Shown here in pieces: positions 1 through 11,675 of a DNA stretch of 64,000 nucleotides. The translations under genes were made by a program, and so were the position numbers. The stretch is from Tetracladium setigerum (taxonomy: Eukaryota > Ascomycota > Leotiomycetes > Helotiales): assembly GCA_031472005.1 (NCBI GenBank), contig PZJY01000006.1:2046001-2110000 (forward strand), given 5' to 3'. Numbering within the stretch: position 1 is the stretch's first letter; every line of letters begins with the position of its first letter. A model generated the notes under the pieces. It worked only from the letters and a program-made list of their open reading frames with translations. It had not been told where the DNA came from and made no database searches.

Positions 1-409
1 TTAGGCGAGGGGTGAAACTACCCAGCGGACTGATTCGTGAGCCCACACAAATCATGGCCGTCAAAGAACTGCCAAAGAGATACCTATACATCTGCAAAAC
101 CATTCAGCTCGAGTGCTAAATGTTTGTCAATTATATGTGTAGTACGGCTCTATGCAACGCTGCAGGCAAATCTACACCTGCCAACTCCGCATCCCATCAT
201 AATTAGGTACCTATCAAAGTCTCGCTGAGTCAAATGCACCAGACTATTCGCTCCGCAATCGTGAGTAACGAAACCCTCCCGCATCCCATGATATTAATTC
301 CCGACAATCTGAACGCTCCAAATGTCATCCAAGTCCTACACACACGCCCAATCTAAGATTCCCTATGCTCCCCAATGCAAGTCGCCCTCATCGAAAATCC
401 CTACCGTCC
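1..409. other. intergenic, downstream of atg26
   Basis: This is the 3' flank of the minus-strand gene atg26. Only short chance ORFs occur here and no RNA gene or repeat was recognised. Confidence 0.5.
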
Positions 410-3400
410 TCAGGCAGCAGTCAAACTCATCGTCCCCAACGCCCTTCCCTTTCCTCGACCAGCATCCGTCATTGACATAGCCATAGCATCACCAGGACTG
501 ATACCCCGTCTCGATGACCCACTCTGTGCCATAGCCTCCCAATCTTGTATCTTCTTAACAAGCTCGGGGTCGTTGTCATCTCCAATAAATGTCCAGCTCT
601 CTTCCGAGTCTTCAAGGCTGTCATCGCTAGGCTTGTTGTTTCTTCCCTTGATAAGCGATTTAGCGTACTCAAGGTCGCGGTAAATAGATTGAATTGCAGT
701 CTCCACACCGTTCTCCTAGACCCGAGTGATTAGCACAAATTTCAACAAAGCCATAGGGAGTACATACACTGCGAATTTGTTCTCCCAGAACCTTGGCTTT
801 GACAATCATTCTCTCGCTATGAGCCGCTTCCCAAAGCGCTCTCGCAAAGACACTGACATTCATTTTCCTCAAGTAAATACCAACTCCCAAGTCTTCTACT
901 CGTCCACCGAAGAAATACTGATCTCCAAAGAAGGGTTTGATAATAGTAGGTAGACCAGCTCTCAGACTTGCACCAGTTGTCCCAGCACCGCCATGATGAG
1001 CTGCTGCATCGATTTGCTTGAACAGCCAGTCGTGAGGGGCAGATTTGATTTGGAGAATCTCAGGTGGAAGTGGAGCTTCGATCGCGCCTGCAGCCTTCTT
1101 GTCTAGACGATCAGACCATCCCTTTGAGAGAATGCAGCGAACATCGGCCTTGAGCACAGATTCAATGATGGTGTTTGTGAGAACTGCCGAGTCCGCAACA
1201 ACGATAGAACCAAATCCAACGTACACAATTCTCTTCCCATCTTCCCGAGCCTTCTTGATGAAGTCTGTGAGGTCCTTAGGTGGTGTATAGTCGGTGCCTT
1301 CGTCAAGAAACCAGTAGCCTGTAACTCGGATCCAGTCACTGTAGTCTAGTGGTGGAACAACAACCGACGGGCTGAAGTTATAGAGAAATGGAACCTTGTT
1401 GGGTTGCATCTTTTCCAGACTTGTGGCTGCAAGACCAAGTTCCTTCTTTCTCCATCGATTGACCTGTCCCGCGATGGCTTTCCAGAAAACGTTGTCAAAC
1501 ATGACATATGTGATATAATTGTAGGCACCACCCATTTTATGCTCTGGAACTGCAAATGCGTGGGGGTAGGCTCTTGTTCTGGTCCATGGCATGGAAAATG
1601 CTCGGAAATAGGGTATCCCTAGAGCTTCTGCAATATGAATTCCACCCATCGCACTTGGACTCTCAATTAGAAGATCAGAGTCTTGACAGGCTTGCCATCC
1701 CGATGTGAGAAGTTCGTCGATCCATCCTCGAAATTTGGAAGAAGCCTCTCGAAGGAAGGAATAGGTGAACATTCCATTCTCCACACAAATCCGCATCAGT
1801 TCGGCGGGATCACCTTCAACTGGTCTGAACTCAATTCCGTGACTTTCTACCCAGTCCTTGAATTCGTGGTGGGTTGCAATCCTTGCTTTATGACCCTCGG
1901 CCATGAGACCTTTGCAAAGAGCAATGTATGGTTGGACATCGCCTCTCGAGCCAATGGTTAGGCAAGTGACGCGAAGAGACTCTGTTGGCTTGAAGTTCAA
2001 AATTGAGGCTCGTGGGTCATCGAAAAGAATAGGCGGCGCCTCCCCTTTGACTTGATCGGCATGCTTTGGCAGTATTAAGTCATGCTCATTGGCGTGGTCA
2101 TCTTGCCGAGCTTGTTGGAGAGCTTTATGTTCAGCACTAGCATTTTCGGCGCTTTGCTTTTCTTCCATGGTCAACAAACCAGACTCTTTAAGGTATCTCA
2201 TTGTTTCCAAATTTTGGAGAAGGGTGACAGCACAGTCATCGCGAGTATCTGCAAGGTTGAATTCGAAAAAGAGCTCTTCGTGGCCCTTGATGACAACCAC
2301 TAAGCCAGAGTAGCCAAATCGGAATCCCTTCTCTTTGTCCACATTCTCAACGTCCTTCAATGGCAGAATGAGCTTTGTTCGTGTACCAGGCAATAGACTC
2401 CTAAAACAAAAAGATCTATCACTGATGTAAATCTTTCCATACAGAGGTAAGACTCGATGGAGAAATCCAAAGTATGCAGCTTGAAGCTTCTCAGTGTCCG
2501 GAAGCGCAAAGTGGTCTCGGAAACGATCTCCGGGGGCTACTGTTTCATCTGCTTCGTCGAGCTCCTCTTCGGCGGCTGAACTTGATGGCTCGTCGTAATG
2601 TTTCTTGCCCCCTTTCCACATCCCAGACACTTTTTCTACATATCCCATTGACTCGGTGGCCAAGAGAGTGCTCATGCGCTTGGAATGCTTGTTGAGGTAT
2701 CCTGCAAATCCAGCAGCACGTTGTAAGGGATATGCACCAGCTTTCACAAGTGTTTGCAGTGATGGACCTGCTGCAGTGTCGGCCCTCCCTGTACTTGATT
2801 CTCCCTGAGATCCAGGAGGAGGACTTTGTTTTGGCGTTGGTGGTATGCTGCCAATATTTGCGCTATTATGCGATGGTGAATGAGAGGCACCATCTATATT
2901 CAAGCCACCGGTCTTATCTCTAGCTCGTGATGCAGAGGCAGATCGCTGAATGGTAGGTGACAAGAACACGTCACTTCCTCGAAGAATCTGACTTGCCGAA
3001 GCCGAAGCCTGGGTCTCCTCGCTTGCCGACATCAGTGCTGCCGACGATGATGGCTCTTCCAGAGAGTGAACGTAGGAATCTGAGGAGTCTTGCTTCTCCG
3101 AGGCCCGTCTTTCACCCAAACGATTCCTGCTTAAACTACGGCGGCTTGCGCTCATACTTCGTCTACCTCCGCCGTCCATGTTCATTCTGCTCAAATCCAC
3201 ACTCCTTCTCCCAAGCTTGGTCAGATCCATGCTTCGACGATTATCAGAGCTTGCTCTAGAGAGCTCCCCACTTGGGCGAGGATTGATACCTCCACCCGGA
3301 GTAAGCATCGGTGACAAGGTTGCTCTAACATTCTCTTCTAATACAATCCCGGACGTGTGGATTGGCGGGGGTTGTGGCGTCTTCTTCTCCCTACGGATTT

Positions 3401-4960
3401 GCAGAGAATTCCGCTTAGACCCGCCGCCAACTGGACTTCTGGCTCCTTCCGTTGGTGGCGGTATAAGAAGGTCTTCTGGAATCTGTCTAGCCGTGGAGTC
3501 TTCAACGAGAATTCGTAAAACGTTCAAGGCTTCTTTCCCAAAGCTGAAGAAAGAGAAGAAATACTATGAATGTGGATTAGCTGATTTTCAGTGGGATTTG
3601 GCGGGCTATTTATGACTAACTTCATCAATTGCATATGTCTCGTCGTTATCAATGACCCTGATCTTACATGTGTCTGCAAAGTCGATAATCTGACTGTCTT
3701 CAATGTCGATGATATTCTCAATCGGTAAAGATATCTTGACGCTGTCGCCATCATTGTGAGAACGGAATATTATCTTTTGCAAAGCCTTCACCCATTCCTT
3801 AGCGCTTGGTGTACTGTCGGCCTTGAAGTGAAATTTCCGTTGGTGTGTAACAACTGTGAAATGCGTGCCATCTTTTCCTTTCTCCTTGTCGGCCACAGTT
3901 GCGGATATGCCGTAGCGCAAATCAATATTCCCGCTCGGGAAATATAAGTCTGATGGATCTGCGTAATAAGACAGGACATCTCCTTTGAGGCGGAACCAGT
4001 ATCGGTTGAATGTAGGATTTCGTCGTCCAGATTTGGCGAGGTAGCCAGACTTGACTATTTCATTCTAAGAAATGTTAGAATGTGTAAGAATCGGTACGCA
4101 GATTTACAGACGGATTTCTTAGGCAGGTACGCATAGAAGCAGATGTGCTTGGTAGTAATGTACATGTAACCTTGTAGTAAGACGCTCTTTAGTAACCAGC
4201 AGGGGTATTCTATTTCGAGTCAGTACTTATCCTGTTATTTCCTGGTATGGGCGTTCTCACCTTCTATCACATCCTCTGCCTTCTCGAAATTAAAAATCTC
4301 CATGAGCCTATGAGCGAGACTTGATGGTTGTTCTGCAATGCCACCCATCGTTCTCAGATTGTCTCTCGAATTTCTCGGCATGTCGAAGCTTGGTCGCATT
4401 GATAGTTCTGCTTTGGCCTCCAGCATCCTGCTCATACCAGACTGATCCCTCAACCCGGAATGTGAGACCTGTATGCCTGGAGCTGGTGCGCCATTGCTCG
4501 AGCTCGAGCCCGAACTGGGCGGTTCCTCGGTCTTTGATGATTTGGACTTCGATTTCGACGACATGCGAGAGAAGGACCGCATAATCTTGGTTTCTGAGAA
4601 CTTCCTCCTGTGTTTCTCGGGTCCTGGCGAGGTTTTGTCCCTTCGAATCTTGTCCACCTGTAGACTATTTGCTCGCGCTGGTGTTGGAGTTCCCGCCGTA
4701 TCGTCCTCATCCTCCTCGTCGCTAGACTGTGCGTCGAATCGAGCATTGAAATCAACTTGTGAACCAGCAGCAGCTATCATCCCGAATACAGATTGATTCA
4801 TATACGCTGTAGCGCCTGGTAGCGCTGTGATATCCTCGTCCGCGTCGTCCCCATCTCGAAATCGTTCTGGGATCTCCATCGAAACCTGGTGACCCTCCTT
4901 CTTCTTCTTCGTCAACTTCCTCCCCACACGCTTCTTCAGATCGCCCTCGGACGGCGGCAT
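410..4960 (-). CDS. atg26: Sterol 3-beta-glucosyltransferase Atg26 (UGT51 type)
   Basis: Transfers glucose from UDP-glucose to the 3-hydroxyl of membrane sterols. In several fungi the family is needed for pexophagy. Five exons fit: 4261-4960, 4112-4209, 3621-4064, 768-3563 and 410-715, with introns of 47-57 bp and phases that join cleanly to give 1447 aa, normal for filamentous ascomycetes. Domains seen in order: a disordered basic N-terminus; a first GRAM domain (about residues 210-270); a PH domain opening with VKSGYLAKSGRRNPTFNRYW (about 270-385); a serine-rich linker; a second GRAM domain (about 740-840); and a GT1-type glycosyltransferase with SRGDVQP (about residue 970) and the nucleotide-sugar motif HHGGAGTTGA (about 1270). 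The start is the Met of MPPSEGDLKKRVGRK, typical of the family. The reading frame is intact throughout. Family assignment is very secure; a role in pexophagy here is inferred from orthologues. Confidence 0.96.
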
Positions 4961-5770
4961 GGCGAAAACGGTGCTGTCCTGGCGCAGCGTCGCGTTGCTG
5001 ATGGCAGAAATGTTCGTTGACGGAGATCGTTGAGGTTTATCTTATCGCGGCAAACCGGTGGAAGCGGCTTGCGAATACTTTTGGAGGCGGAACACGGCGG
5101 GTAGGTGAATCACATGCTTGGGAACACGAATGATCAGAAGGTGAGATCAGTATTCACTATGAGAAGGCAGACGACAGTCTGACTCTTGACACGGATCTTT
5201 AATCATGACTCCGGGGCTTTGTTAACTAAATAGTCTGGGGAGAAATACTGTACTCCACCAAACACCGAGACCGAGCTCGACCCTGAACGTGCCAAGGCTA
5301 GATTAGGTAGAGTCAACCATTTGCCAGGCAGACTACTCGGCTCCAGCGCTACTATATCAACTTTGCTATTGGGAGAACGCATTCAATACCTAGTATTTCA
5401 TTTCAGCTGTTACATTCCCGTTGCAAAAGTACGAAAAGTGCGATGGAGAGAATGATGTTACATCAAGAGAATGACATCACTTTAGGACTATCGGACTAGT
5501 TCCTTAGGCATGGACCCTGGAAAGAGAGGTTTAATCACATATCATTATTGCTGAGACCACATGGTGAAAATTAAAGAGTCGATCACACATGCCTCTTCTC
5601 ACTTCACAAACATACAAAATAATGATATCGAAAAAGACTCACCCGCTTTCCTTCCAACGTATCGTAATCATGACTACCTTATCCTGACATCCCTGCAAAA
5701 ACAAACACTGCCTAACAAACCATGGAACACCAGCACCAATAACTCCTGCAATGATAAAGCCCCCAATTGA
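4961..5770. other. intergenic between atg26 5' end and cmr1 3' end
   Basis: About 0.8 kb holding the atg26 promoter and leader (its left part) and the cmr1 3' flank (its right part). The 63-70 codon ORFs here have no recognisable features. No RNA gene, repeat or conserved motif was seen. Confidence 0.5.
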
Positions 5771-7368
5771 TCACATCCACAAACACAACTTGCCACTCGC
5801 TGTGCCACCGGCAACCCAATTCTGCGTTGGATGGAACTGTGCAGCAGCTGGCACAGCAGAAATTATCTTGCCATCGCCGCCTAGTTGAGCCAATTGCTCT
5901 CCGTTCGCGCTAAAGACATCCACAAATCGGTTCATGTTTCCAATAACAAACTTTTGAATGCCATCCTCCGGTCTCTCTTGCCAATGAGGCTTCAAAATAG
6001 TGACCCATCGCCCAGTCTGGTTGTTGTGTCGAACTACCGCAGTGGGCTTCATTGCTTCCTCGTCGATATCATGGCCAATCTTGAATGACCCAGCGTCCAG
6101 GAAGGAATGAATCTTGATTGTGTCATCATATGATGAAGTTGCAACATGGCCAGCAGCTGAGAAAGATGCATGCGATACTGACAGGCGCGAAGTGTGCTCA
6201 CCGAGTAGATCTGGGAGCCTCTCCTCGTCTTTGCCTGAGATATTTCGCAAATCCCATATCTTCAGAGTACGGTCCAGAGATGCCGTTGCAACCATGTGAG
6301 GTTGGAGTGGATGCAAAGAAAATCCGCCAATCTTCTTTGCCGATAGCTGGTAGGTCTCAGTCTCCGATTTGGTGCGCATGTCGTGCCGCCCAAATGAGCC
6401 ATCTAAGTTTGAGAAATACAATAGATTTGGATTGGTAGAAGGAATGGCGATGCAGGAGATTCCAGAATCATCATCTTCAGTCGATGGAGCAAACGCTTCA
6501 ATTGCAATTCCAGACTGAAGGTCGAACTTTCGTACAGTAGAATCGTAGGACGAAGAGTATATGTTGTTACCATCTGCAGGAAAGATGAATGAGGTAATGG
6601 TCCTTCCGTGTAGTTTTAAAGCTGTAATGGCTGGTTCTGCAGCTTCTGTCTCATCATCGTCGTCGTCGACTTCTGGTCCAGTTTGAGAAGCATCAAAGAT
6701 GCCGAGATTCCCTAGCTTATCTCCAGCAAAGATCAGAGCTTTATCTTCTGACGGATGAAAACCCAAAGCATATGGCCGTTCAGGAGTAATTTTGATTTCT
6801 ACCAGATGTTAAAAGCAAAAAATTGAATATTAGTGGTACACTCACGATTAGGATCCCAAGCTTCGTATATCTGCAAACCACCAATCTTCTTCCTCAATGC
6901 TTTGAGTCCCGCATCCGTAGTGGCCTTAATATCATCTTCGGTAAATGTCCGTACGCTCGGCTGCGCCCCGCGCATTATTCCCGAAAGGAAGTCCTCCCCT
7001 TTGTTATAATTCTTGCCATCAACGATCAAGTCTTTGTAATTTAGATCCCCTGCCACGCGCACCCTCTTTGCCACTGCGGTAACTTTGGTATACTCTTCCT
7101 CGACCTCGGCCTTTCTTTTCAAAGTTTCACTATCAGCATCTGCTCCCGCGAGCCGAGAACTCGTACGGGTAGGTCGCGGTTGCTCCTTCTTGACTGCCGC
7201 AGCCTTCTTTCGGGGTGCAGTCGGTTTTGCGCGTGGAGCTGGAGTAGGGGCAATCTTCTGCGCAGTTGTGCTCAAATCTTTCAGAATTGCCTGGTTTGCA
7301 GCGATATTTTCGAGACGCTTCCGCTCGAACGCGCTCATCTCGGGCTTTTCTTTCTTGACGGGCGGCAT
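5771..7368 (-). CDS. cmr1: WD-repeat DNA damage-binding protein Cmr1 (WDR76 family)
   Basis: Cmr1/YDL156W proteins are nuclear WD40 proteins that bind damaged DNA and chromatin and localise to protein-quality-control foci under replication stress. Two exons, 6846-7368 and 5771-6798, flank a 47-bp intron and give 516 aa, the usual family length. The N-terminal quarter is basic and Lys/Ala/Pro-rich, beginning MPPVKKEKPEMSAFERKRLE, followed by the family-specific block LRKKIGGLQIYEAWDPN. WD repeats follow, with the sequence DRTLKIWDLRN marking one blade and YDDTIKIHSF another; the protein ends GTASGKLCLWM. It is divergent from the Mtf2-like gene, with 344 bp between the start codons. Recognition rests on the conserved N-terminal block plus overall length. 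Confidence 0.93.
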
Positions 7369-7712
7369 ATTGATCTGAGGTTGTGGAATTGGAAAAAGTG
7401 ATTATGTTGATCAAGAGAAATGTGGATGACGCGGGAGCATTGAGAGGGACGACCACTCTACACGACTCCTGTAAAAAGCGCGACGCGCTTCCTTTCACGT
7501 GATCCCGTAGCCCGAGCCCGGGAGCGAAAATAATGGACCCAAAATACTGTAAGGTATCACCCATGTCTTGAAGGAAGAGTCAACCAACCTCTCAAGCTCC
7601 CATCGACACCTTTTTCTCTTGAGTAGACTATCAAGCAATCTAGCCGACTTGCTTTGCGACTTGGAAACACCAATTTTGGCTCCCTCACAGCCTTCAAAAG
7701 CAAGTAACCGTC
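7369..7712. promoter_or_regulatory. divergent promoter region, cmr1 / mtf2-like
   Basis: 344 bp separate the two start codons, so both promoters must lie here or overlap the leaders. I could not identify a convincing TATA box or a specific factor site; the call rests on gene orientation alone. Confidence 0.5.
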
Positions 7713-9374
7713 ATGATGAACGCCAAAGCCGCCCAAACGTTTGCCCTGTCGACCTCCTCGATATCGACAATGAGCTTCACCCCCTTTCTATATCACACGA
7801 GAACTTTGTGTGGCATCAATTGGAGCAGATCATATCGTCAGCAGAGCAGTAGTGTACTCTCACGGCGTCCCTTTTCCTCGATATCTCGACGACAATATGC
7901 AGCGGATGACAACATCGTCCCTCGATCGACATCCACATCTACCGAAGGTATCACAACATGGAGTCCCTTAATACCCTCAGCGGCCGGCGAAGCCAACGGT
8001 AACGATACTATAGATACAAACAAACGAGTAGACCGGCCGCAGGACGAAGAGAATCGGCACGGGAACACGAATTCTCGAAGAGACGGGGTCATTGGCAATC
8101 GTGTCTCCCACCGGAGTGGCAACGCCCTTCTACGCCAGAAGCATAATGAGATTTATCATGCAGATTTTCCCAGCGTCGTAGCATCGAGATCGATTGATTT
8201 TGACGAAGAGATGGACGAAACCTACCTGGATTCTGCAGTGAAGTCAATTGACTTTGATGAAAAGATTGACGACGAACACTTGGTAAACAAAGATGAAATT
8301 GCCGACTTGACAAGATCACATCCACTGGGAGAGTCTACTATTACGGATACGGAACGATATGCTTTTCAGAAGGTCTTCAGAGATATATTTGGCAAGAATC
8401 AGGGCTCGCAAGGTGGTTTTGGTGGTCTATCACTGCCAGTGGACGACAACAAAGCCAAATCCAAGGGCCAACCTGTCTCTGTTACCCCGCGCAACAGCGA
8501 TTTGTTACGACACGAAATGAAGGATATGGTCAGTCGGTACCCCGCACCACTTCGAGCAGCTGCGGCCAGGGCCATTGGTCTTACAGAAGCAGAGGCTGAG
8601 GGAGAGGAGGAGTTTCCGGAGGAAGAACCAGAAATAGACATGCAAAAGGTGGAGGCACTGCGGAAACCTGAACGAGATCGGGTTGAGACTTTGATGAAGG
8701 CGGCCAAGACAGACTTTGAATTATGGACGGTGATGGAGAAGGAGGTGTTCTCCTTGATTCCAAACCTGGGCTTGCAAGATGTCGAACAGCCAATTGCCCA
8801 ACCGAAAGAAATTAAATCCCGCTCGAAAAAGGGAAAGAAGACGAGTGAAAACCCATCACCTATACCGGAGCACTCTAAAAAGCTGCCAAAATTTTCTGTG
8901 GACGTGGACGGCATCTCCCCTTTGACACTATATGGTCCTCTGTACCCGTCGTATCTTCTTCTTGGATTACGCCTATTGGATCGCTCCTTCGCAAAATCAT
9001 CGCCTCTTACTCTGACCCTACTTCCTCAAATCAAATCAATGGGAATGATTTCTCATGTTCTCGGAGCTAGCAGTCAACTTTACAACGAGCTTCTGCAAAT
9101 CCATCGCTACAGATACGATGACTATCGTGGAATTCTTCATCTTCTCAGCGAAATGGAGTACAGTGGTATCGAATTTGATAACGAGACATTAAATATCATT
9201 CAAGACATTCAGAGAGCGCAAGCCAGTGCAAGACATGGCGACAAGGGACCTGCAATCCAGACACTATGGAGTCTGCCTGAGTTCGCACCTAACAAATTCA
9301 AGGTTTGGTATGATAAGATTGCAGGGGATATTAAGAGTAGAGCAATGGCCCAAACGACGACAATGAGATATTAA
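7713..9374 (+). CDS. Mtf2-like mitochondrial RNA-processing/translation protein
   Basis: Single uninterrupted exon of 553 aa. The N-terminus is rich in Ser, Thr and Arg with few acidic residues (for example SSSVLSRRPFSSISRRQYA near residues 47-65), as expected of a mitochondrial presequence. A long low-complexity acidic/polar middle follows, with two similar SIDFDE segments. The C-terminal part (about residues 390-535) contains YPSYLLLGLRLLDRSF and LHLLSEMEYSGIEFDNETL, which resemble the C-terminal domain of fungal Mtf2/Nam1. Yeast Mtf2 couples mitochondrial transcription to RNA processing and translation. A second start, MSFTPFLYHTRTLCG, lies 28 codons downstream and could also be used. The family match is from memory of the domain pattern and the detailed function is inferred. 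Confidence 0.72.
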   Translation: MMNAKAAQTFALSTSSISTMSFTPFLYHTRTLCGINWSRSYRQQSSSVLSRRPFSSISRRQYAADDNIVPRSTSTSTEGITTWSPLIPSAAGEANGNDTIDTNKRVDRPQDEENRHGNTNSRRDGVIGNRVSHRSGNALLRQKHNEIYHADFPSVVASRSIDFDEEMDETYLDSAVKSIDFDEKIDDEHLVNKDEIADLTRSHPLGESTITDTERYAFQKVFRDIFGKNQGSQGGFGGLSLPVDDNKAKSKGQPVSVTPRNSDLLRHEMKDMVSRYPAPLRAAAARAIGLTEAEAEGEEEFPEEEPEIDMQKVEALRKPERDRVETLMKAAKTDFELWTVMEKEVFSLIPNLGLQDVEQPIAQPKEIKSRSKKGKKTSENPSPIPEHSKKLPKFSVDVDGISPLTLYGPLYPSYLLLGLRLLDRSFAKSSPLTLTLLPQIKSMGMISHVLGASSQLYNELLQIHRYRYDDYRGILHLLSEMEYSGIEFDNETLNIIQDIQRAQASARHGDKGPAIQTLWSLPEFAPNKFKVWYDKIAGDIKSRAMAQTTTMRY

Positions 9375-9937
9375 TGAATGGAAGGCCGTGTTTTTGTATT
9401 ATATGTACTTTACTGTAGAGATTAGAGTGTAGGTATGTACCATCACCATGTATTAATGAACACGAGGGGAAAGTACAGTCGACTTCCACTCGGTGACATC
9501 TTTTCTCTTTGTTGGAGCACACGTCAAAACATTGCCATTTTCCAGTTTGCTGTTTATTGTATCCGAGGCTCGCATCCAAGGCCAGACAGCGCTGCTGTTG
9601 TAACCTCTATTTTGAGGCTTGATTCTGATCCTTTGTCATTTTCAATACTCAGTTCTGCGAATTTGCTGTGGACTGTCCAATACCATGGTCGCATGCAAAT
9701 GCAAAGGCTCCTTTTTGCGCTCATGCCATTCCTACATGGGGAGCCTCATCTCATCTACACGTGGACAACTTGGCCCCCAACTTGGCTCAACTGATCAATA
9801 TGTACTGCAATCTTGCTAGGAGGCGCAGTCAGATTTGCGCTGTACAAAAGTGGGCTTGCACAGGTGAGTTGTAATTCTGTCGATCTCTCTTGACTCCCTC
9901 ATTTTCACAAGTCCCTTAATATATCGCCCTTACAACC
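9375..9937. other. intergenic before the HET gene
   Basis: About 560 bp between two plus-strand genes, presumably the 3' end of the Mtf2-like gene and the HET promoter. Overlapping short ORFs here look like chance. Nothing else recognised. Confidence 0.45.
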
Positions 9938-11675
9938 ATGAGGCTCCTCAATACCACGTCTCTCGAGCTCAGGAGTTTTGTTCCCGCGACCTTCCCGATT
10001 ATGTTATTCTGTCGCACCGATGGGGACTGGGGAAGTGACGCTGAAAGATATCACCAGCTATCCTATCTCGGATATGGAACATCCAGCGCGACAAATGAAG
10101 GGTTTCTCCAAGCTTGAAGGGGCTTGCAAATTGGCTGCCGATGATGGGTATGATTGGATCTGGATTGACAGCTGTTGCATCGACAAAGAGAGCTCTATGG
10201 ATGTAGACAAGTCTATCAATTCAATGTGGAACTACTACGCAAGATCAAACATCTGCTATGTGTATATGGCGGATGTCCCGGACTACGAAGCTGGTTGGGG
10301 TATGGGGTTTCAAGAGAGCGAGTGGTTTACTCGTGGCTGGACATTACAAGAATTGATTGCGCCCCTTTACGTCGAGTTCTATGCTGCGGACTGGTCCCCA
10401 ATAGGCACCAAGTTGGAACGGCAAGAGGATATTGCAGTGATTACCACGATTGACAGCCGCCTTTTGACTCAAAATCGGCCCGTTGGGGGTTACAGCTCCG
10501 CAGAACGTTTTTCCTGGGCTGCTCATCGTCAGGTTACCCAGGAAGAAGATGAGGCTTATTCACTCCTTGGCCTCTTTCAAATCCATATGCCAATGCTTTA
10601 CGGAGAAGGTGCAGCGAGGGCATTTGCGAGGTTGCAGGAGGCAATTTACCTCTCCATGTGCGATGACTCGATCTTCCTTTTCAGCAACAGTCCATATATG
10701 AGTATCGATCGTCAGTCTTTGCTCGCTGATTGTCCGGCCCGTTTTTGCCAAAGAGAACAATGTGAGCCATGTCAACGCCAGTTCGGCACGAAATGTTTCC
10801 CCAATGATGTCCGGTACACTACGGTTAGGGCGTCGGATTTGTGGACGACTCAACCACACGAGCAACTGATTACTACCATCTCGCCTGTCCGGAATGAGGT
10901 ATCAGTTCCGCTCTATGTAGTGAACTTTGCGGATGTTTCGAGCAACTTGATATTTTTCGACGAGAACACAGACCACACTGGGATATCACACGTGGCAGTT
11001 CTTAATCATACAACGCGCGATCACTATGAGGGCGCATTTTGTCTACTCCTTTATCGTTCAGCAGACTCGATAATCCCGTGTTTCCGTCGACTCTCGTGCT
11101 TCCCAGCCTTGTTACCATATGTTGGAGAATTACTGTCCGGGGTGCAGAAGGCAAAGATACTCTTTGTTGGAAATGATATCGAAGTCAAACGCCAAAAAGT
11201 TGTTACTACATTTAGTGCTTCCGCAGATTCATACTGTGTCGAAAGATGGAGGGCTAAATATGTCGATAGTCGCGAGGTGTCTGAAGTCACTGAATTCAAG
11301 GTCGGAACTGGTGACAGGGAATTCCCAGGCCGTGCTGAAGTTTCATGTCGTATTGCTAGTAGCCAGAATCTCGAGGCGCTTCCCCAAATTTTGGTTGAAT
11401 TGGAAAGAGTTGTCGAGGGTGGTAGGTGGTCAATCAAAGAAGTCTCCGAGGGAGAATTTCTCAGAGGACAAGAAAACCAACTCCTCTTCACTGCCGAGAC
11501 CCATTCTGATCGTTGTAAAATCACTCTCTCAAGCGGAGAAAAGTTATCTATTGGTGTTCGCCGCTCGGCAGCTCCCAAACTCCCTGGAAATGCCGAGAAT
11601 GTCAGTCAAGAACGGTATCGAATATTTATTCGGTCGGTGAAAGGGGACAAGAAAGTCACCAAAAGGTTGATGTAA
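9938..11675 (+). CDS. HET-domain (heterokaryon incompatibility) protein, reading frame broken twice near the start
   Basis: HET-domain proteins mediate non-self recognition and programmed cell death after hyphal fusion in filamentous ascomycetes. Seen in frame from 10020: the HET core YDWIWIDSCCIDK, WNYYARSNICYVYMADV, WFTRGWTLQELIAP, and the closing block FSWAAHRQVTQEEDEAYSLL with LYGEGAARAF, followed by a C-terminal region I do not recognise. The classic start MRLLNTTSLELR is present at 9938 but in another frame, and the conserved LSHRWG motif (about 10007-10024) is in the third frame. Two single-base losses, at G runs near 9972-9973 and 10022-10025, explain this, and two extra bases would give 580 codons. 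Either the sequence has two base-calling errors or this is a recent pseudogene; as written, only a protein starting at 10020 can be read, lacking the first HET motif. Confidence 0.85.

Noticed and set aside
8399..8914. 171-codon ORF antisense to the Mtf2-like gene
   Set aside because: Serine-rich translation is the shadow of an acidic/charged coding region on the plus strand.
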